A stretch of 10,000 nucleotides of DNA from Leptospira weilii (GTDB lineage Bacteria; Spirochaetota; Leptospiria; Leptospirales; Leptospiraceae), in NCBI RefSeq assembly GCF_006874765.1, contig NZ_CP040840.1:2345001-2355000 (forward strand), in the 5' to 3' direction. This document shows, piece by piece, positions 1 to 10,000 of this stretch. Within the stretch, counting starts at the first letter, position 1. Each line of letters begins with the position of its first letter. Both the position numbers and the translations under genes were made by a program. The notes under the pieces are model-generated. The model was not told the origin of the DNA. It did not search any database and worked only from the letters and a program-made list of their open reading frames with translations.

Positions 1-4
1 TAGA

Positions 5-37
5 GTAACATTGAGTTCAATTCCGAAGGAATTGAAG
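5..37. repeat. Dispersed repeat B, left copy (perfect palindrome)
   Basis: A 33-bp stretch found again, identical and in the same orientation, at 5569-5601. It contains a perfect hairpin: 9-bp arms TTCAATTCC / GGAATTGAA (16-24 and 28-36) around a 3-nt GAA loop. No T-tract follows, so it is not an obvious terminator. It opens a composite block (B, hairpin, C) shared with 5569-5734. Confidence 0.8.
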
Positions 38-54
38 TGAAAAGACTCAATGAA

Positions 55-77
55 AAACGCTTTTTACAAAAGCGTTT
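55..77. repeat. Hairpin of the B-hairpin-C composite repeat, left copy
   Basis: Perfect 10-bp stem AAACGCTTTT / AAAAGCGTTT with a 3-nt TAC loop, followed by CAGGTAG. The right copy (5639-5685) carries the same AAACGC...GCGTTTCAGGTAG core in a longer 21-bp stem. The left copy has lost the complementary CTACCTG on its 5' side, so it looks like a degraded version. Confidence 0.6.
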
Positions 78-104
78 CAGGTAGCGAGCTGTCTTGACTA
101 TGAG

Positions 105-138
105 ATTCGCCAGGACTTTTTTACACCGAATTCGCGTT
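105..138. repeat. Dispersed repeat C, left copy
   Basis: A 34-nt segment beginning ATTCGCC and ending CCGAATTCGCGTT. It aligns without gaps to 5701-5734 (24 of 34 positions by eye, best at the two ends). It holds the same place after the B unit and hairpin in both copies, which supports common descent despite the divergence. Confidence 0.5.
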
Positions 139-141
139 CAT

Positions 142-238
142 TACTCATCTCTACATAATAGAGTGTCTAAAATTCTGCGTCTAAACGCGGAATTTGTGCT
201 CAATTAACGGTACTCTATTTATAGGATCGGTAAGAAGC
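142..238. repeat. Dispersed structured repeat A, left copy
   Basis: About 97 bp, closely similar to 5449-5548 in the same orientation. Its ends form an 8-bp inverted pair, AATAGAGT (157-164) and ACTCTATT (212-219). Inside is a 10-bp stem AAATTCTGCG / CGCGGAATTT (170-179 / 186-195) with a TCTAAA loop and one T-G wobble. No coding potential is seen. It could be a small non-autonomous palindromic element or a structured transcript; the sequence does not decide. Confidence 0.7.
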
Positions 239-284
239 TATAACTTTCTCAAAGTTTGTATTTAATTCTTAGAAACATCTGGGT

Positions 285-313
285 TTGACATAAAAATTTG
301 CTCATTTTAAAGC
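285..313 (+). promoter_or_regulatory. Possible promoter of the PepSY-type gene
   Basis: A consensus -35 box TTGACA lies at 285-290. The best -10 candidate at 17-nt spacing, TAAAGC (308-313), is poor, so only the -35 is convincing. The spacing to the ATG at 349 would give a leader of about 30 nt. The start codon has no clear Shine-Dalgarno. Confidence 0.3.
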
Positions 314-348
314 CCTTTGATTTTAAGTCCACTGAGTAAAAATCGAGC

Positions 349-1476
<1,128 letters not shown>

Positions 1477-1554
1477 AATCGGCATTTTACTACTCGAACG
1501 CAAGAATAGAATACTATGACAAACTTATTTCGAAAATTAGAATATTCCTTTAAA

Positions 1555-1574
1555 AAGTCGGGTTTTCCCGATTT
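1555..1574 (+). terminator. Hairpin downstream of the PepSY-type gene, possible terminator
   Basis: An 8-bp stem AAGTCGGG / CCCGATTT (one G-T wobble) with a TTTT loop, 78 nt after the stop codon. The trailing sequence is T-rich but interrupted (TTTGACTTAATTTTT), so termination would be moderate at best. Otherwise 1477-1674 shows no gene. It should contain the left boundary of the IS66-type element, but no terminal inverted repeat can be confirmed because the right end is missing. Confidence 0.4.
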
Positions 1575-1722
1575 GACTTAATTTTTGAGAACCGCCGCAC
1601 TTTTGCAAAACCGACCGCTTATTTTCGAGTATCATTTTCACGCGTCCGAGTAGTAAATACAAAGCAAGCGCCTAATGAACCGCATCTTTCACTATCGTAA
1701 AAAATCTGCTAAACTTCTTTTG

Positions 1723-2010
1723 ATGAAAAAAACGACTATCGACTGGCCAAAAGAGTTTGAGGCATTTTCCAAAAGCGGGCTATCCCAACGAGAGTATTGT
1801 AAAGAAAGGCGACTCAAATACACAACGTTCCGCTATCATTGGGAGAGGCGATTTAAAAGACCGGATGGCGATGGCTTTGTAGAAATTCCGTCCTCAGTGG
1901 TGAAAGGCGACCTAACATGCGGACCTGAATTTTTAATCTTTAAAATAGATTCATCAGGCAAGGCACATCTCGCAATCAATCTTCAACTTGGTTTAAAGCA
2001 ATGGAGCTAA
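1723..2010 (+). CDS. tnpA: IS66 accessory protein TnpA
   Basis: First gene of the IS66 set. From the ATG at 1723 it encodes 95 residues. The N-terminal half carries a helix-turn-helix typical of IS66 TnpA (GLSQREYCKERRLKYTTF), thought to bind DNA during transposition. An upstream in-frame ATG at 1675 would add 16 residues rich in basic and aliphatic residues; 1723 is preferred because TnpA proteins normally begin just before the W/F-rich segment seen here (IDWPKEFEAF). Neither start has a good ribosome binding site. The 3' end overlaps tnpB by 10 nt (ATGGAGCTAA), the usual translational coupling in this family. The frame is intact. Confidence 0.85.
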   Translation: MKKTTIDWPKEFEAFSKSGLSQREYCKERRLKYTTFRYHWERRFKRPDGDGFVEIPSSVVKGDLTCGPEFLIFKIDSSGKAHLAINLQLGLKQWS

Positions 2011-2345
2011 ACCCTGGTAACAGAAAAGTGTATTTGCGACCTGGAGTCACGGATTTAAGAAAGTCGAATACACTTGCGATGATCGTAGAAGGTAAAATGA
2101 AGAAAGATCCGTATGAAGAAAGCCTATTTTTATTCTGCAATCGCAAGAAAGACAAATTAAAAATGCTCTACTGGGACAGGAGTGGATTTTGTCTTTGGCA
2201 GAAGAGATTGGAGGAAAGTAAATTTCCTTGGCCGAATACGGAGGAAGAAGTTCAAAAGATTCCTGTGGAAAGATTAGATTGGCTATTGAACGGAATCGAT
2301 TTCTTTAAAGAGCACAAGAAATTAAAATACAAAAAAGTAAGCTGA
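2001..2345 (+). CDS. tnpB: IS66 accessory protein TnpB (Orf2 family)
   Basis: A full-length 114-residue IS66 Orf2 protein. Family landmarks are in order: YLRPGVTDLRKS near the N-terminus, DPYEESLFLFCNRKKDKLKML in the centre, and YWDRSGFCLWQKRLE followed by FPWP. The start codon overlaps the end of tnpA. TnpB is required with TnpA and TnpC for IS66 transposition in studied members, but its biochemical role is unclear. The frame is uninterrupted, so this gene may be recently inherited even though the element's transposase is destroyed. Confidence 0.92.
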   Translation: MELNPGNRKVYLRPGVTDLRKSNTLAMIVEGKMKKDPYEESLFLFCNRKKDKLKMLYWDRSGFCLWQKRLEESKFPWPNTEEEVQKIPVERLDWLLNGIDFFKEHKKLKYKKVS

Positions 2346-2387
2346 AAGGATTGACTCATATCGGAATCATACGAAAAGTGAGACACC

Positions 2388-3371
<984 letters not shown>

Positions 3372-3732
3372 TTTCAATATTCCTAAGGTAGATTTAGTTC
3401 TTTGAATCAATTGGCTAAGATTCTCCGGACAAAAATTAGCCATATAGTTTTTCTTCCAACGACACCAGATATATTCTTGCGGATTTAACTCCGGAGCATA
3501 AGGAGGCAAAAATTCCACTCGAAGTCTTTTCTCATTCTCTTTTAAAAATTCATTCATTGCTTTGCTTTTATGGGCAGATGGATTATCCCAAACTATTAAA
3601 ATCTTTTTGCGATTTTCCTTTAGAAGTATCTTTAAAAAATAAATAAGATCCCGGCTTTTAACAGAGCCTCTTATGATCTGAATTCTGTCGTTCCCTTATG
3701 GATAACGGCGCAGTGGAAATCTTGTTCCCGAA

Positions 3733-3766
3733 CGGAGCGAGAAGACGAAGTTAGGCGCTGGGTCGC
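3733..3766. repeat. Palindromic boundary site 3 (attC-like core), downstream of vapC
   Basis: It has CGGAGCGAGaaGACGAAG (3733-3750), shared with site 2 at 4580-4597. This is fused to GTTAGGCGCtgGGTCGC (3750-3766), the reverse complement of the GCGACCnnGCGCCTAAC motif at 4502-4518. The site starts 2 nt beyond the vapC stop codon. GCCTAAC on the minus strand matches the integron R'' box consensus RYYYAAC. A matching R' box is not clear; the sequence beyond merges into the IS630 debris. Confidence 0.6.
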
Positions 3767-3768
3767 GT

Positions 3769-4185
3769 TTATACTTTTAACAAGTTTTGTAAAAATTTCC
3801 CTTTCAATGTTTTATAAATAGAAAAATCAGAATCAATACTAATAATTCGTTCAATCCCTTCTCTTTCTGCAATACACATTAAGGATGCATCAGCTAAATC
3901 CATAGGTAAGTCGGAATATTTTCTCATTCGGGTTTTTATATATCGAAGGTCTTCTAATTGTATATCTAGGATTTGGATACTTCCTCGTTCAATCCATTCC
4001 AAAAAGTCAGATTGAGCTTCTACGGAAAATGCAAGCAAGTAAACAACTTCAGTAACTACTGGCCACGATGAAAATAGTGAGCCTTTATAAGACTTAATAA
4101 ATTTATAAGTAGATTTATGAAATTTATCGTTAGTATTAAATAAAGCAATGATCGGACCGGAATCAATTAAAGCTACGTTTTGCAT
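3769..4185 (-). CDS. vapC: VapC-type PIN-domain toxin (ribonuclease)
   Basis: A 138-residue PIN-domain protein, normal length for a VapC toxin. The four acidic positions expected in a PIN active site are visible: D8 (LIDSGP), E46 (TEVVYLL), D99 in MDLADASL, and D118 in SIDSDF. These chelate Mg2+/Mn2+ for RNA cleavage in the family; VapC toxins usually cut tRNA or rRNA, but the target here cannot be read from sequence. The start codon lies inside vapB (23-nt overlap), giving the usual antitoxin-first, coupled arrangement. The stop codon abuts palindromic site 3. The frame is intact with all catalytic residues, so the toxin is probably functional. 'VapC' is a family name, not proof of a specific orthologue. 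Confidence 0.88.
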   Translation of the reverse strand: MQNVALIDSGPIIALFNTNDKFHKSTYKFIKSYKGSLFSSWPVVTEVVYLLAFSVEAQSDFLEWIERGSIQILDIQLEDLRYIKTRMRKYSDLPMDLADASLMCIAEREGIERIISIDSDFSIYKTLKGKFLQNLLKV

Positions 4186-4423
4186 TCTTACCTTTAACTG
4201 ATTGATGAAGATATTTCTTTCGATTTTGAGCTAAATCGGAAACGTCAGAAGCATGCTTCCCAAATAAATCCTTTCCTAATTCAAATGGAGTTTTCATTTT
4301 CCCATGATTTTTAATGTATTCCAAGATAGAATCTTTAACTATTTCTGAACGACTTTTGCCTTCAGATTTGGCAAAGGAATCTAATTTTCTTTCTAATTCT
4401 GGTGGCAAACGCAAACTTATCAT
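4163..4423 (-). CDS. vapB: VapB-type ribbon-helix-helix antitoxin
   Basis: An 86-residue antitoxin. The N-terminus MISLRLPPELERKLDSFA plus KSRSEIVKDSILEYI is a ribbon-helix-helix (CopG/Arc-type) DNA-binding fold: a short beta strand, then two helices. The C-terminal half (about 45-86) is basic and probably unstructured, as expected for the segment that wraps the toxin. It precedes and overlaps vapC by 23 nt. No Shine-Dalgarno lies before the ATG; instead a good promoter places transcription initiation at or next to the start codon. A TGAT-TTGT-ATCA dyad (4427-4438) over the -10 box is a plausible operator for autoregulation (inference). Confidence 0.87.
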   Translation of the reverse strand: MISLRLPPELERKLDSFAKSEGKSRSEIVKDSILEYIKNHGKMKTPFELGKDLFGKHASDVSDLAQNRKKYLHQSVKGKNAKRSFN

Positions 4424-4426
4424 AGT

Positions 4427-4458
4427 TGATTTGTATCACAGATTAGTATTACAGTCAA
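4427..4458 (-). promoter_or_regulatory. vapBC promoter with overlapping operator-like dyad
   Basis: On the minus strand, TTGACT (4458-4453) is followed after exactly 17 nt by TACAAA (4435-4430), a strong sigma70-type match. Initiation about 7 nt past the -10 would fall on or beside the A of the vapB ATG at 4423, implying a leaderless or nearly leaderless mRNA. The dyad TGAT-TTGT-ATCA (4427-4438) overlaps the -10 and would suit repression by the VapB RHH dimer. Confidence 0.6.
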
Positions 4459-4494
4459 GGAACTTATTTTAACCAAAAATACTTTTATCTCAAG

Positions 4495-4609
4495 GCAATT
4501 TGCGACCTTGCGCCTAACGATATAGGCTTCCCGACGTTCGCGGTTCTGAAGCACGCCTAAGCGTGCGAAAGTGAATGTACGGAGCGAGGGGACGAAGGTC
4601 CGCAATTGC
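4495..4609. repeat. Palindromic boundary site 2 (115 bp, attC-like), between the 223-residue gene and vapBC
   Basis: An imperfect palindrome. The outer arms GCAATTTGCGACCTT and AAGGTCCGCAATTGC pair with single-base bulges. Inside are GCGCCTAAC (4510-4518), TTCGC/GCGAA arms, and a perfect GCACGC-CTAA-GCGTGC hairpin (4551-4566). CGGAGCGAGggGACGAAG (4580-4597) is shared with site 3. On the minus strand it reads as a site ending in GTTAGGCGC just ahead of vapBC. This resembles an attC with bulged bases and a GTTRRRY box, but the opposite box (GCGGACC) is degenerate. A 61-codon open frame crossing it on the minus strand is not considered a gene. Confidence 0.65.
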
Positions 4610-4612
4610 TCT

Positions 4613-4628
4613 AGTCTTTTTTAAGACT
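4613..4628. terminator. Small hairpin downstream of the 223-residue gene
   Basis: A perfect 6-bp stem AGTCTT / AAGACT with a 4-nt loop, 35 nt beyond the stop codon of the minus-strand gene. The stem is AT-rich and, on the minus strand, is not followed by a T-tract, so any terminator role is weak. Confidence 0.25.
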
Positions 4629-4662
4629 GTAAATTTATTAATTGTTTATTATTTTTGAATAA

Positions 4663-5334
4663 TTAGAAGTCTGCTTCATAACCGTGACCGTTTTTACCAT
4701 AAAATATTAACCATTTTGACAAAGAATAAATAATATGTAACTTCAACTCAATGGAATTTTCGTCCGAGTCGGGTGGATTTCTTTGATCTTTAAGAAATTG
4801 TAGTTTTTTTTCAACTGCAATTAAATTAGCAACTTGCATCATTCTATTACCATAATCTAAAGTCTCTTCGGCAAGTTTTGTAGTCCAAGCTTCATTGACT
4901 AAATCGTTACCAATAAGATCTGTACAGTCTCTTAAAAACTCTCCTCGAAATACATTTTCATCTTGTTGCACAGAAGAATAAACTGGAATGCCATCAAGTT
5001 CTTTTGCTAAACGTATAACGTATTGCCCTTCGTATTTTCGGAAGAAATCTTCTTTTAAAAATTCCTTTCCACTAAGTTCATAAACCGCATTTAACCACTC
5101 GTTTGCTTCATTGTCTTTTCCAATTACGGGAGCTTTTATTGTTTCATAAGAGGAAATTTGAATTCCAAACCATTCTTTTAATAAGTCCTCTCTAGATTTT
5201 TCTTTTTTTCCTCTCATTTTTTCGCATAATGTAAGCTTTTGCTTTTCAATGCCTTGAATTATTCTGAAGAGTTGATTAAACCGTTTTTTATATCCAGGCT
5301 TAGGCTTTCCCATTGGCCTCATATCAAGTCCCAT
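4663..5334 (-). CDS. Hypothetical protein, 223 residues, cassette-like cargo
   Basis: I do not recognise this family. The frame is intact, with no signal peptide and no membrane helix. The N-terminus is glycine/proline-rich and basic (MGLDMRPMGKPKPGYKKRFNQ), followed by a lysine-rich stretch to about residue 52. The remainder is mixed alpha-type sequence with many charged residues and aromatic-rich spots near 95-105 (FRKYEGQYVIRLAKEL) and at the C-terminus (KWLIFYGKNGHGYE). A cytoplasmic location is likely. The DNA is visibly AT-richer than the RND gene. A GGAG sits 16 nt before the ATG, further than usual, and no better start is visible. It lies alone between palindromic sites 1 and 2, which suggests it moves, or moved, as an independent module. 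Confidence 0.7.
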   Translation of the reverse strand: MGLDMRPMGKPKPGYKKRFNQLFRIIQGIEKQKLTLCEKMRGKKEKSREDLLKEWFGIQISSYETIKAPVIGKDNEANEWLNAVYELSGKEFLKEDFFRKYEGQYVIRLAKELDGIPVYSSVQQDENVFRGEFLRDCTDLIGNDLVNEAWTTKLAEETLDYGNRMMQVANLIAVEKKLQFLKDQRNPPDSDENSIELKLHIIYSLSKWLIFYGKNGHGYEADF

Positions 5335-5397
5335 ATTAACTACTAACTTTCTCCTTGAGCGTCATTCTTTTCGTTTTTCTATTTTTAAAAGCAATTG

Positions 5398-5444
5398 TTT
5401 ATGCGGACTTTCGCCTAACTATTAATCTCTGAATGTCGCATAAA
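5398..5444. repeat. Palindromic boundary site 1 (attC-like core), upstream of the 223-residue gene
   Basis: An 8-bp outer stem TTTATGCG / CGCATAAA (5398-5405 / 5437-5444) is followed by GAC / GT-C pairing with one bulged G. It encloses TCGCCTAAC (5411-5419). Aligned with site 2, the left half reads TGCG-GAC-TT-(T)CGCCTAAC in both, while the outermost pairs differ in sequence but keep pairing. On the minus strand it presents GTTAGGCGA ahead of the 223-residue gene, as site 2 does ahead of vapBC. Confidence 0.6.
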
Positions 5445-5448
5445 TACC

Positions 5449-5548
5449 TACTCATCTTTACATAATAGAGTGTCTAAAATTCTGCGTCTAAACGCGGGAT
5501 TTATACTCAAATTAATGCTACTCTATTTTATAGGGATCAGTAGAAAGC
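5449..5548. repeat. Dispersed structured repeat A, right copy
   Basis: Closely matches 142-238 in the same orientation. The terminal pair AATAGAGT (5464-5471) / ACTCTATT (5520-5527) is kept exactly. The inner stem AAATTCTGCG / CGCGGGATTT (5477-5486 / 5493-5502) with loop TCTAAA carries one A-to-G change, which turns a T-A pair into a T-G wobble and keeps pairing. Confidence 0.7.
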
Positions 5549-5568
5549 CGTTTCACTGAGTTTAGGAA

Positions 5569-5601
5569 GTAACATTGAGTTCAATTCCGAAGGAATTGAA
5601 G
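5569..5601. repeat. Dispersed repeat B, right copy (perfect palindrome)
   Basis: Identical over 33 bp to 5-37, including the 9-bp palindrome with GAA loop (5580-5600). It lies 20 nt after repeat A here. At the left end of the window repeat A comes after the B-C block instead, so the unit order is rotated. Confidence 0.8.
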
Positions 5602-5638
5602 CATTATGTTGCGACCGTAGGCAGCAACACTTTAGTTA

Positions 5639-5685
5639 AACAACTACCTGAAACGCTTTCGTAAAAAGCGTTTCAGGTAGTTGTT
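5639..5685. repeat. 21-bp perfect hairpin flanked by 10-bp direct repeats
   Basis: Arms 5639-5659 and 5665-5685 are perfectly complementary over 21 bp around a CGTAA loop. The 10-bp sequence CACTTTAGTT occurs just outside on both sides (5628-5637 and 5687-5696). A smaller hairpin TGTTGC / GCAACA (5607-5612 / 5624-5629) precedes it. No T-tract follows on either strand, so it is not a typical terminator. The core matches the left hairpin at 55-77. Confidence 0.75.
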
Positions 5686-5700
5686 GCACTTTAGTTTCTT

Positions 5701-5734
5701 ATTCGCCCAATTTTTCCTACGCCGAACTCACGTT
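5701..5734. repeat. Dispersed repeat C, right copy
   Basis: Ungapped but diverged alignment to 105-138, strongest at ATTCGCC and at CCGAAyTCrCGTT. It sits in the same place after the B unit and hairpin as in the left copy. Confidence 0.5.
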
Positions 5735-5746
5735 AAGGTAATAAAC

Positions 5747-5782
5747 TCCCACGAAATTAAAGATCTATAATAAAATGTGGGA
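5747..5782 (-). terminator. Weak stem-loop after the RND gene, possible terminator
   Basis: TCCCAC (5747-5752) pairs with GTGGGA (5777-5782) across a 24-nt AT-rich loop, 18 nt beyond the RND stop codon. There is no clean T-tract after the stem on the minus strand. The large loop makes it weak, but it is the nearest inverted repeat to the end of the def-RND pair. Confidence 0.3.
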
Positions 5783-5800
5783 CCTCCTACAGAAAAACGG

Positions 5801-9043
<3,243 letters not shown>

Positions 9044-9055
9044 ATATTTTGTTTT

Positions 9056-9592
9056 TTAATCTAGAAAGCTTCCTCCGGAATCAATAGTGTCATTGAAACC
9101 GAATAGCTTTGTGTCTTTTAAACGATCCACGTATAGGATTCCCGAAAGGTGATCGCATTCGTGTTGATAGACGACCGCTTTGTAACCGTCTATCGTCTCA
9201 TCAAATTGGTTTCCTCTTTCGTCCATCCATTGCATTCTAATTTTGTTCGGCCGTTCCACGTAACCTCGCATTCCAGGTACAGAAAGGCAACCTTCCCAAA
9301 AACCGGAAGTGTCTTTTGTAAGAGAAGTGATGACCGGATTTAAAATGACTCGTTCGGGAACGTCCGGAGTGCCCGGATAACGTTCATTGTCTTCGGAACC
9401 TACGACCACAATCTGCTTCAAGATTCCGATTTGAGGAGCCGCTAGTCCCACACCTTCCGCGTGACGCATCGTATCGAACATATCGCGGATGAGTTTTTTG
9501 AATTCTTTTGTTTGAAGTTCATTTTCCGTGACGGGTTTTGAAACTTGACGGAGAATCGGGTCCCCCATCCTTAAAATTTTTCTGACTGACAT
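9056..9592 (-). CDS. def: Peptide deformylase
   Basis: Removes the N-formyl group from nascent polypeptides at the ribosome, an essential step in bacterial protein maturation. The product is 178 residues, full length, with all three family motifs: [10 protein letters not shown] (47-56), EGCLSVPG (100-107) and QHECDHLSG (143-151). Metal ligands are C102, H144 and H148, with E145 as catalytic base. The sequence agrees closely with the L. interrogans enzyme as I remember it, differing for example near residues 15-26 and at the C-terminus. The ATG at 9592 begins the standard [16 protein letters not shown]-terminus. There is no clear Shine-Dalgarno. A promoter-like pair lies just upstream, and the RND gene follows 12 nt downstream, so the two are probably co-transcribed. 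Confidence 0.97.
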   Translation of the reverse strand: MSVRKILRMGDPILRQVSKPVTENELQTKEFKKLIRDMFDTMRHAEGVGLAAPQIGILKQIVVVGSEDNERYPGTPDVPERVILNPVITSLTKDTSGFWEGCLSVPGMRGYVERPNKIRMQWMDERGNQFDETIDGYKAVVYQHECDHLSGILYVDRLKDTKLFGFNDTIDSGGSFLD

Positions 9593-9594
9593 AC

Positions 9595-9640
<46 letters not shown>

Positions 9641-9654
9641 GAAATCGGGATCTT

Positions 9655-10000
9655 CTAAAGAATTTTCACGATCAAATTTTTCAAAAGGGTTTGTGCCGAT
9701 TTGAAATCCGATGTCTCGATTCTGAAAATCGGAAACCTTTCGATCCTATTTCCGAAGGTTTTGATTTGTTTCGCAATCTTTTCAGAATTTTTTGTAAAAA
9801 CGATTGTGGGCAATCGGTTGGAATTCGCAAAACCGTATTGAAGATTTTTTTCTAAGGATTCGTAAAAAGAATGAAGTTCCTTCGAAAATAAAAACCAGGG
9901 ATTCCAGGGAAAGCGTTCTAAAATCCATTCCGCATTTTTTGAAAACCGGAGAAAATTCTCTTCGTTTCGAAAAAGAGGGGGATCGAGAATGTAAGCCGCT
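9655..10000 (-). CDS. 3' part of an unidentified gene upstream of def (runs off the window)
   Basis: Reading the minus strand from 9999 gives 114 codons without a stop, ending in TAG at 9657-9655; the start lies beyond the window. Another minus-strand frame checked closes after about 60 codons. The translation is protein-like: it contains [56 protein letters not shown] and a C-terminal [15 protein letters not shown] do not recognise the family; the C-terminal part could be the end of an alpha/beta-type enzyme, but no motif proves it. It is on the same strand as def, 62 nt upstream. A plus-strand open frame at 9631-9855 overlaps it and is regarded as an antisense shadow. Confidence 0.7.
   Translation of the reverse strand, partial: AAYILDPPLFRNEENFLRFSKNAEWILERFPWNPWFLFSKELHSFYESLEKNLQYGFANSNRLPTIVFTKNSEKIAKQIKTFGNRIERFPIFRIETSDFKSAQTLLKNLIVKIL

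Noticed and set aside
1601..1610. TTTTGCAAAA palindrome upstream of the IS66 genes as an operator
   Set aside because: A single short AT-rich palindrome is expected by chance, and it is not positioned over a recognisable promoter.
1667..1679. GCGCCTAA next to the alternative tnpA start, resembling the core of the boundary sites
   Set aside because: Only eight bases match, without the outer stem, the GCGACC arm or the CGGAGCGAG motif; chance or IS sequence is enough. A remnant of a fourth site is possible but not supported.
4420..4605. 61-codon minus-strand frame starting inside site 2 and ending at the vapB start
   Set aside because: Most of it translates a palindromic repeat and the vapBC promoter; it has no ribosome binding site or recognisable domain.

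Overview
The window looks like chromosome of a pathogenic-clade Leptospira. It is moderately AT-rich. The peptide deformylase (178 residues) is, from memory, very close to the structurally studied L. interrogans enzyme but not identical to it. IS66- and IS630-type debris, a VapBC module and dispersed palindromic repeats also fit that genus. The species cannot be fixed from the sequence alone.

Layout. Positions 1-240 hold four repeat units (B, a hairpin, C, A). 349-1476 (+) is a four-helix PepSY-type inner-membrane protein. About 1675-3322 (+) is the left part of an IS66-type element (tnpA, tnpB, 5' part of tnpC). It is cut off inside tnpC by a decayed IS630-type transposase fragment lying on the minus strand (3324-3695). 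From 3733 to 5444 there are two minus-strand cargo modules, vapBC and an unrecognised 223-residue gene. They are delimited by three related palindromic sites carrying GTTAGGC/GCCTAAC cores. 5449-5734 repeats the A, B, hairpin and C units in direct orientation but in a rotated order. 5801-9592 (-) is an apparent def-RND pair: peptide deformylase followed 12 nt later by a complete 12-helix RND transporter. 9655-10000 (-) is the 3' part of another gene that runs off the window.

The window therefore reads as a stable housekeeping block on the right (def-RND and the gene upstream of it) beside an accessory stretch on the left. That stretch (about 1-5740) is bracketed by direct repeats and filled with nested IS remnants and cassette-like cargo. 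The point most worth pursuing is the family of sites at 3733-3766, 4495-4609 and 5398-5444. They separate the cargo genes like recombination sites, and their core resembles the integron attC consensus (RYYYAAC / GTTRRRY). No integrase is present here, so a palindromic MITE-like repeat is an equally live explanation.
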